From assembly GCA_010356995.1 (NCBI GenBank), contig ML996688.1, forward strand, positions 310,001-374,000: a stretch of DNA of 64,000 nt, in the 5' to 3' direction. The DNA is from Trichodelitschia bisporula. Lineage: Eukaryota; Ascomycota; Dothideomycetes; Phaeotrichales; Phaeotrichaceae. Below, in pieces: positions 60,601 to 64,000 of this stretch (within the stretch, counting starts at the first letter, position 1; every line of letters starts with the position of its first letter). The position numbers and the translations under genes were made by a program. The notes under the pieces are model-generated. The model saw only the letters and a program-made list of their open reading frames with translations. It had not been told where the DNA came from and did not search any database.

Positions 60601-63600
60601 GCTTCGGGCAAGATTTTCCATGATTCTCGACCCCGTATGCACTCCAAGAGTATTAACGCAGGCAAGTAAGGCCGTTGGACCTTGGTTCTCGTCAGCATGC
60701 GATGCGGAGTCGTCGAAACCCTGGACGTCTGATGCAATGGATCTCTTCGACAAGGGGTGGTAATCAGACACTTCAATACTGTCGTGTCGCTGACGCTGCT
60801 TGCTGCTGCTTCTGCTGCGCCGTGTTTTGTTCCTAAACTGCCCGGCTGGCGCTTCTCCAGACCCATTCTTGACGCGTTTTGGGTTTTCGTTTGTGGCTCG
60901 GTGACGCCCGATGTTTCTTGCCTTTTCGGGCGCCTTGCAGCTCCAGCCTGCACAAGCCGACAGCCACGTGATTCGGCGCGACTCCCGCAGCAGATTCCCG
61001 TTGTCGATGGGGAGATTGCCGCGCGCTGTCTGGGGATCGCGTTAGAGGTACTAGGTACACCGGCAGGTCTTGGTCCGAACTTCCGTTGGAACAGTATAGG
61101 TGCCGCAGTCAGTGACAGCTGTTCACGCTAATCTAGAACATGAGTTTAGCAGCGTGTCTCATCGCCGATGACTTATTAGCATAAGAATGGTCTTCATTTT
61201 TCCTTTCCCTTTGGCGCATTCGACGTACCGGTATACCGGCTGACTTACAACCCCGCCTGTTGGCCGTTTTTTTACGACGGTACATCGGGAGCTAGCGACA
61301 CTCGGCCGTTGACGCCTCAATACTGCCCTCAAGCCTACGGGACCGGACCGAGCCCAGGAAGTCGCGTGGCCGCCGTGATGTTGCCGCGAAGTGGTGAGTC
61401 CGGTCATGGATCTTTGATTTGAGGTTGCACCACTTCCTGCGACTTGATGCATGCCGGTCGGAGAATTTTCATCCCATCGGAATTGGGCCTTCTCCACTTC
61501 TACTGCGTGGAATGAAGCACAATCCTAGCCAGCCTTGGATGTACATTCGAACTCCTTTGGGATAGTATCGGGTTCCGTCTGGGATTGCGGGTGCAGTATT
61601 AAAGGGACGCTGCACCTGAGCATCGAAGCCAAACGAAACGCATTGATAAACATGAATTCATGGCTCAAACCCCCGCGCAAACGTGACATCTTCCCGGAAG
61701 TTGGGGTATGATTTACCGAAAAGAGGCATCGTAGCCGCGCCTGAAGTCGAGCAGAAGAAAGGGTAATCGTCTCTAGATTCCGGTAGTTGTCAAATTGCGT
61801 CTCAAGACGCCGTGAGCTAGGGCTTTGGTTGCTGGTTGGGTGTTGCGTCGCGTCTTCAGGAACAGCACAAGGCGTACTGGGGAATGGGGATACATTTCAC
61901 ACGCCGTTCGTAGTCATCGGACTTTTGCTTTGTTCCGATCAAGCCTTTCGGGACTTGGTTCACCTGTGCGGAATAAGTATCTCTTTAGAAGGCATTCATC
62001 CCGGGTGTTTCAATTCGTGTCAAAGGTGGGGGGCCTGCGCATTGTTTGGGTAGGTTACAAGTGAGAGGACTAACGATCGATCTCAGTGATAGAGGAACAC
62101 AGCATTAACGTCAAGGCCTAGAGCTTTCACTTCAGCAAGCCTACGAGCTCTCTCCCGGGATTCAACGCCAGAAGCGTGTTCAACAACGCGGGCTCAACCT
62201 GTGCAGCAGTGGCGGGTATGGAGTGAGGAGGCAAAGGCACCAGTACTACGTGCTGCAGAAGCCGTGTTCTCATAATAGTTTGATAGTGAGAGTGTAAGCG
62301 AGCTGAGAAGTTGCTCTGGTGGACAGGAAAAAGGTTATTGGAAGCGGAGGTGGCAGCGCAGACGCTCCAGGTACGGGATGTCAGCGACGCACAAGGGAGG
62401 GGTAAGGAGCTAAGGTGACGTTTCGTGCCTTCTCCCCAAACCCACTCCGAGAGGGAAGAGGAGCCTTGGAAGGTGTGACGACAGCCCCATGATGACTTCC
62501 AAGACGCAATCACCCGTCATCGTCAACTTCATCTCTATCGCCAATTCTTCATCCGCAACCCGAACGCACTTCAATGCTCGCCTCTTTTCGCGCCTACCGT
62601 CATCAATTGGTCAAAGCATCAAGTACGGACCCCCACCTGATGGAAGCAAAGTCCCAGCTTCTGCGACCTTGAGCCCGTTCTCCCGACGGACGGGGTCGGC
62701 AAAAGTAATCCAATTCCCAGACCCCACGCAGACGAGTTCCTGGGCTTTAGGGCTATCATCGGGGGTCACCTTTAGCTGGCCGCAATAACCCAATGCAATG
62801 GAGGTGCTCTCCCTCAGGGGTGGTTGTCGGGTCTGAGTGGACTGTGAGAGAGCCCGTGGCGTTGCCGTCTCAAACCGGGGAACCATTCCGCTGACATGGG
62901 ACGGGTCGACAGCCTGACGGTGGCGTGCATTCTGAGCTCGCGCTCGTGCCGGGGAACGGGGAAGAGGATGCGAAAGAGGCACGGCCTGCGACGCGGACCC
63001 GCGCGCGCCTTGGTACTGCAACACGAGCGAGCTGATAGCGCCGCAACCTAGCGGTAGTGGTTCGGGACAACCTCCTAGTTGTGGTGTTGCGTGAATGCAC
63101 TCATTATCCGCCAGCATGCAGTAAAATTGCCCGGAAGAGGCGTAGCATTCGTCTTTCATCAATCGCTCACCGGACTCGAGGATCAAGACCAACTGGCTGT
63201 ACGGTAGCGAGAACGCGCGGGCCTAGAGCGGCTTCGTCTATACCGTACACTGCTGAACATCCCATTCTCCGCAACCACTGGCGCAAGGCGGTTCTAATTG
63301 CAGACGCCTTGTATACGGAGAATACGCCCGTTGCAACGCCAACTCTTTTCCCCGGCAATCCAACTCCCGGCTAATTCCATTGCGCTGGTACACGGGCGCG
63401 TTTGATGGTCGTTCCCTGTTCCCCATGACGACTAGCGAGATGAGCAGCAACAGGCCCTGGCAACAATCGGAGATTTTATGCCGTAAGTCAATGTTCAAAT
63501 GGTCCGCGCAGTGACAGTCAGCAGGGGGCATCACGGGCTCACTCGGTAGCGCAAAAGCCGAAGGCCATTGCGGTTTGTAAAGAAAGCTTCAACAAGTGTG

Positions 63601-64000
63601 CTGGACTACCCGGGACTCAACTGATGCTACGCTTCCCTGGTTTCTACTTCCATGCTGTACGGTTTCACAACCGGCCGTTGGCTGGGGTTGGTGGCATCGC
63701 TCTCGATGCCCGGGTGGACCATGCGAGCTTGTGTCCTTCCCCGCCTGCAACTGGTTGCAGCCCTTTCAACCTTGGCATAGCCGTCCGGGGCCTTCCACTC
63801 GGTCGGGACGCCATCAACAGCCAGCCGTGGATTGGGGTCGCCTCGCCCCAGTGGCTTGGTGTAGGTCAACAGGGTGTATCCTAGCGTAAAGCCCGTCTGG
63901 GGGCGTCCACGCCTAAGCTGGGGTCTTTACGGATTAGATTGGTCACCTTGCTCTTGTCAACGACGCCCATTGGATGTATTGGCCAGGTATGTGAAGCCTA
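57656..64000. other. 6.3 kb without a supportable gene
   Basis: ORFs of 60-230 codons overlap on both strands, as expected by chance in GC-rich DNA. The longest are 58090-58788 (minus, 232 codons, Ser/Pro/Arg-rich) and 62611-63192 (minus, 193 codons, the first ATG about 15 codons in). I recognise no domain in them and find no splice-linked exons. No tRNA, rRNA or transposon motif seen. Small repeats include GCGTCT units near 58195 and GCGGC units near 58488. A lineage-specific gene or a non-coding RNA cannot be excluded. Confidence 0.5.

Noticed and set aside
60757-61131. ORF whose first residues resemble a signal peptide (TVVSLTLLAAASAAP), with six cysteines
   Set aside because: It begins with GTG, an in-frame stop lies just upstream and no ATG or upstream exon could be found. 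It is probably chance.
62611-63192. 193-codon minus-strand ORF
   Set aside because: The first ATG is about 15 codons in, no family is recognised, there is an overlapping open frame on the other strand and no splice partner. Not supported as a gene.
57656-64000. Transposon, RIP-mutated repeat or 5S rRNA gene in the gene-poor right end
   Set aside because: No terminal repeats, no reverse transcriptase or transposase motif, no AT-rich bias, and no 5S-like sequence found by eye.

Overview
The window is nuclear DNA of a filamentous ascomycete (Pezizomycotina). The evidence is a fungus-specific gene set (translation elongation factor 3, Chs5, Tup1/RcoA, a Neurospora CCG-9 type trehalose phosphorylase, Hap5/HapE), about 55 short spliceosomal introns of mostly 45-65 nt with GTRNGT donors and CTAAC/CTGAC branch sites, GC-rich coding DNA and no operons. 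I cannot name the species. I recognise no transposon, virus-like element, rRNA gene or CRISPR array.

Layout, left to right. 1-5 kb, minus strand: a partial Trm44-type tRNA methyltransferase, glucosamine-6-P acetyltransferase GNA1 and a NIPA-type magnesium transporter. 5.5-16.4 kb, plus strand: V-ATPase subunit E (VMA4), CHS5, fumarase, SMC5 and RIT1 (initiator-tRNA phosphoribosyltransferase), whose first in-frame ATG lies inside a minisatellite. 16.4-19.4 kb: a 3-kb gene-free stretch with a dense cluster of TGACG motifs and two CCAATCAGCG sites upstream of HAP5. 19.4-23.5 kb, plus: HAP5 and cytosolic malate dehydrogenase, then an intron-bearing tRNA-Leu. 24-30.3 kb, minus: an acidic protein of unknown function, TRAPP subunit TRS33 and elongation factor 3. 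31.5-39.4 kb, minus: an RS-rich/glycine-zipper protein, a 1335-residue orphan with three sets of internal duplications, and a membrane-anchored histidine-acid-phosphatase-like protein. 40-44.4 kb, minus: a MINDY deubiquitinase with a CaaX end and a small DUF2423 protein. 45.4-47.4 kb, plus: a PIAS/Siz SUMO ligase. 48.4-50.8 kb, minus: trehalose phosphorylase. 53.2-56.2 kb, plus: TUP1/RcoA, divergent from trehalose phosphorylase across a 2.5-kb intergenic region. 56.2-64 kb: no gene that I can support, but a diverged 160-170 bp tandem duplication at 57.3-57.7 kb.

Most genes are single-copy housekeeping genes with unrelated jobs. Links worth noting: fumarase and malate dehydrogenase catalyse consecutive steps; TRM44 and RIT1 both modify tRNA 2'-hydroxyls; HAP5 and TUP1 are global transcription regulators with unusually long upstream regions; VMA4, CHS5 and TRS33 act in the endomembrane system. 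Exon models were built by hand from splice signals, reading phase and remembered family sequence, so splice sites are predictions. I found no convincing new multi-gene system. The best leads are the orphan protein at 33.6-37.7 kb, the RIT1 minisatellite start, the phosphatase with a lost HD motif, and the regulatory-looking repeats upstream of HAP5.
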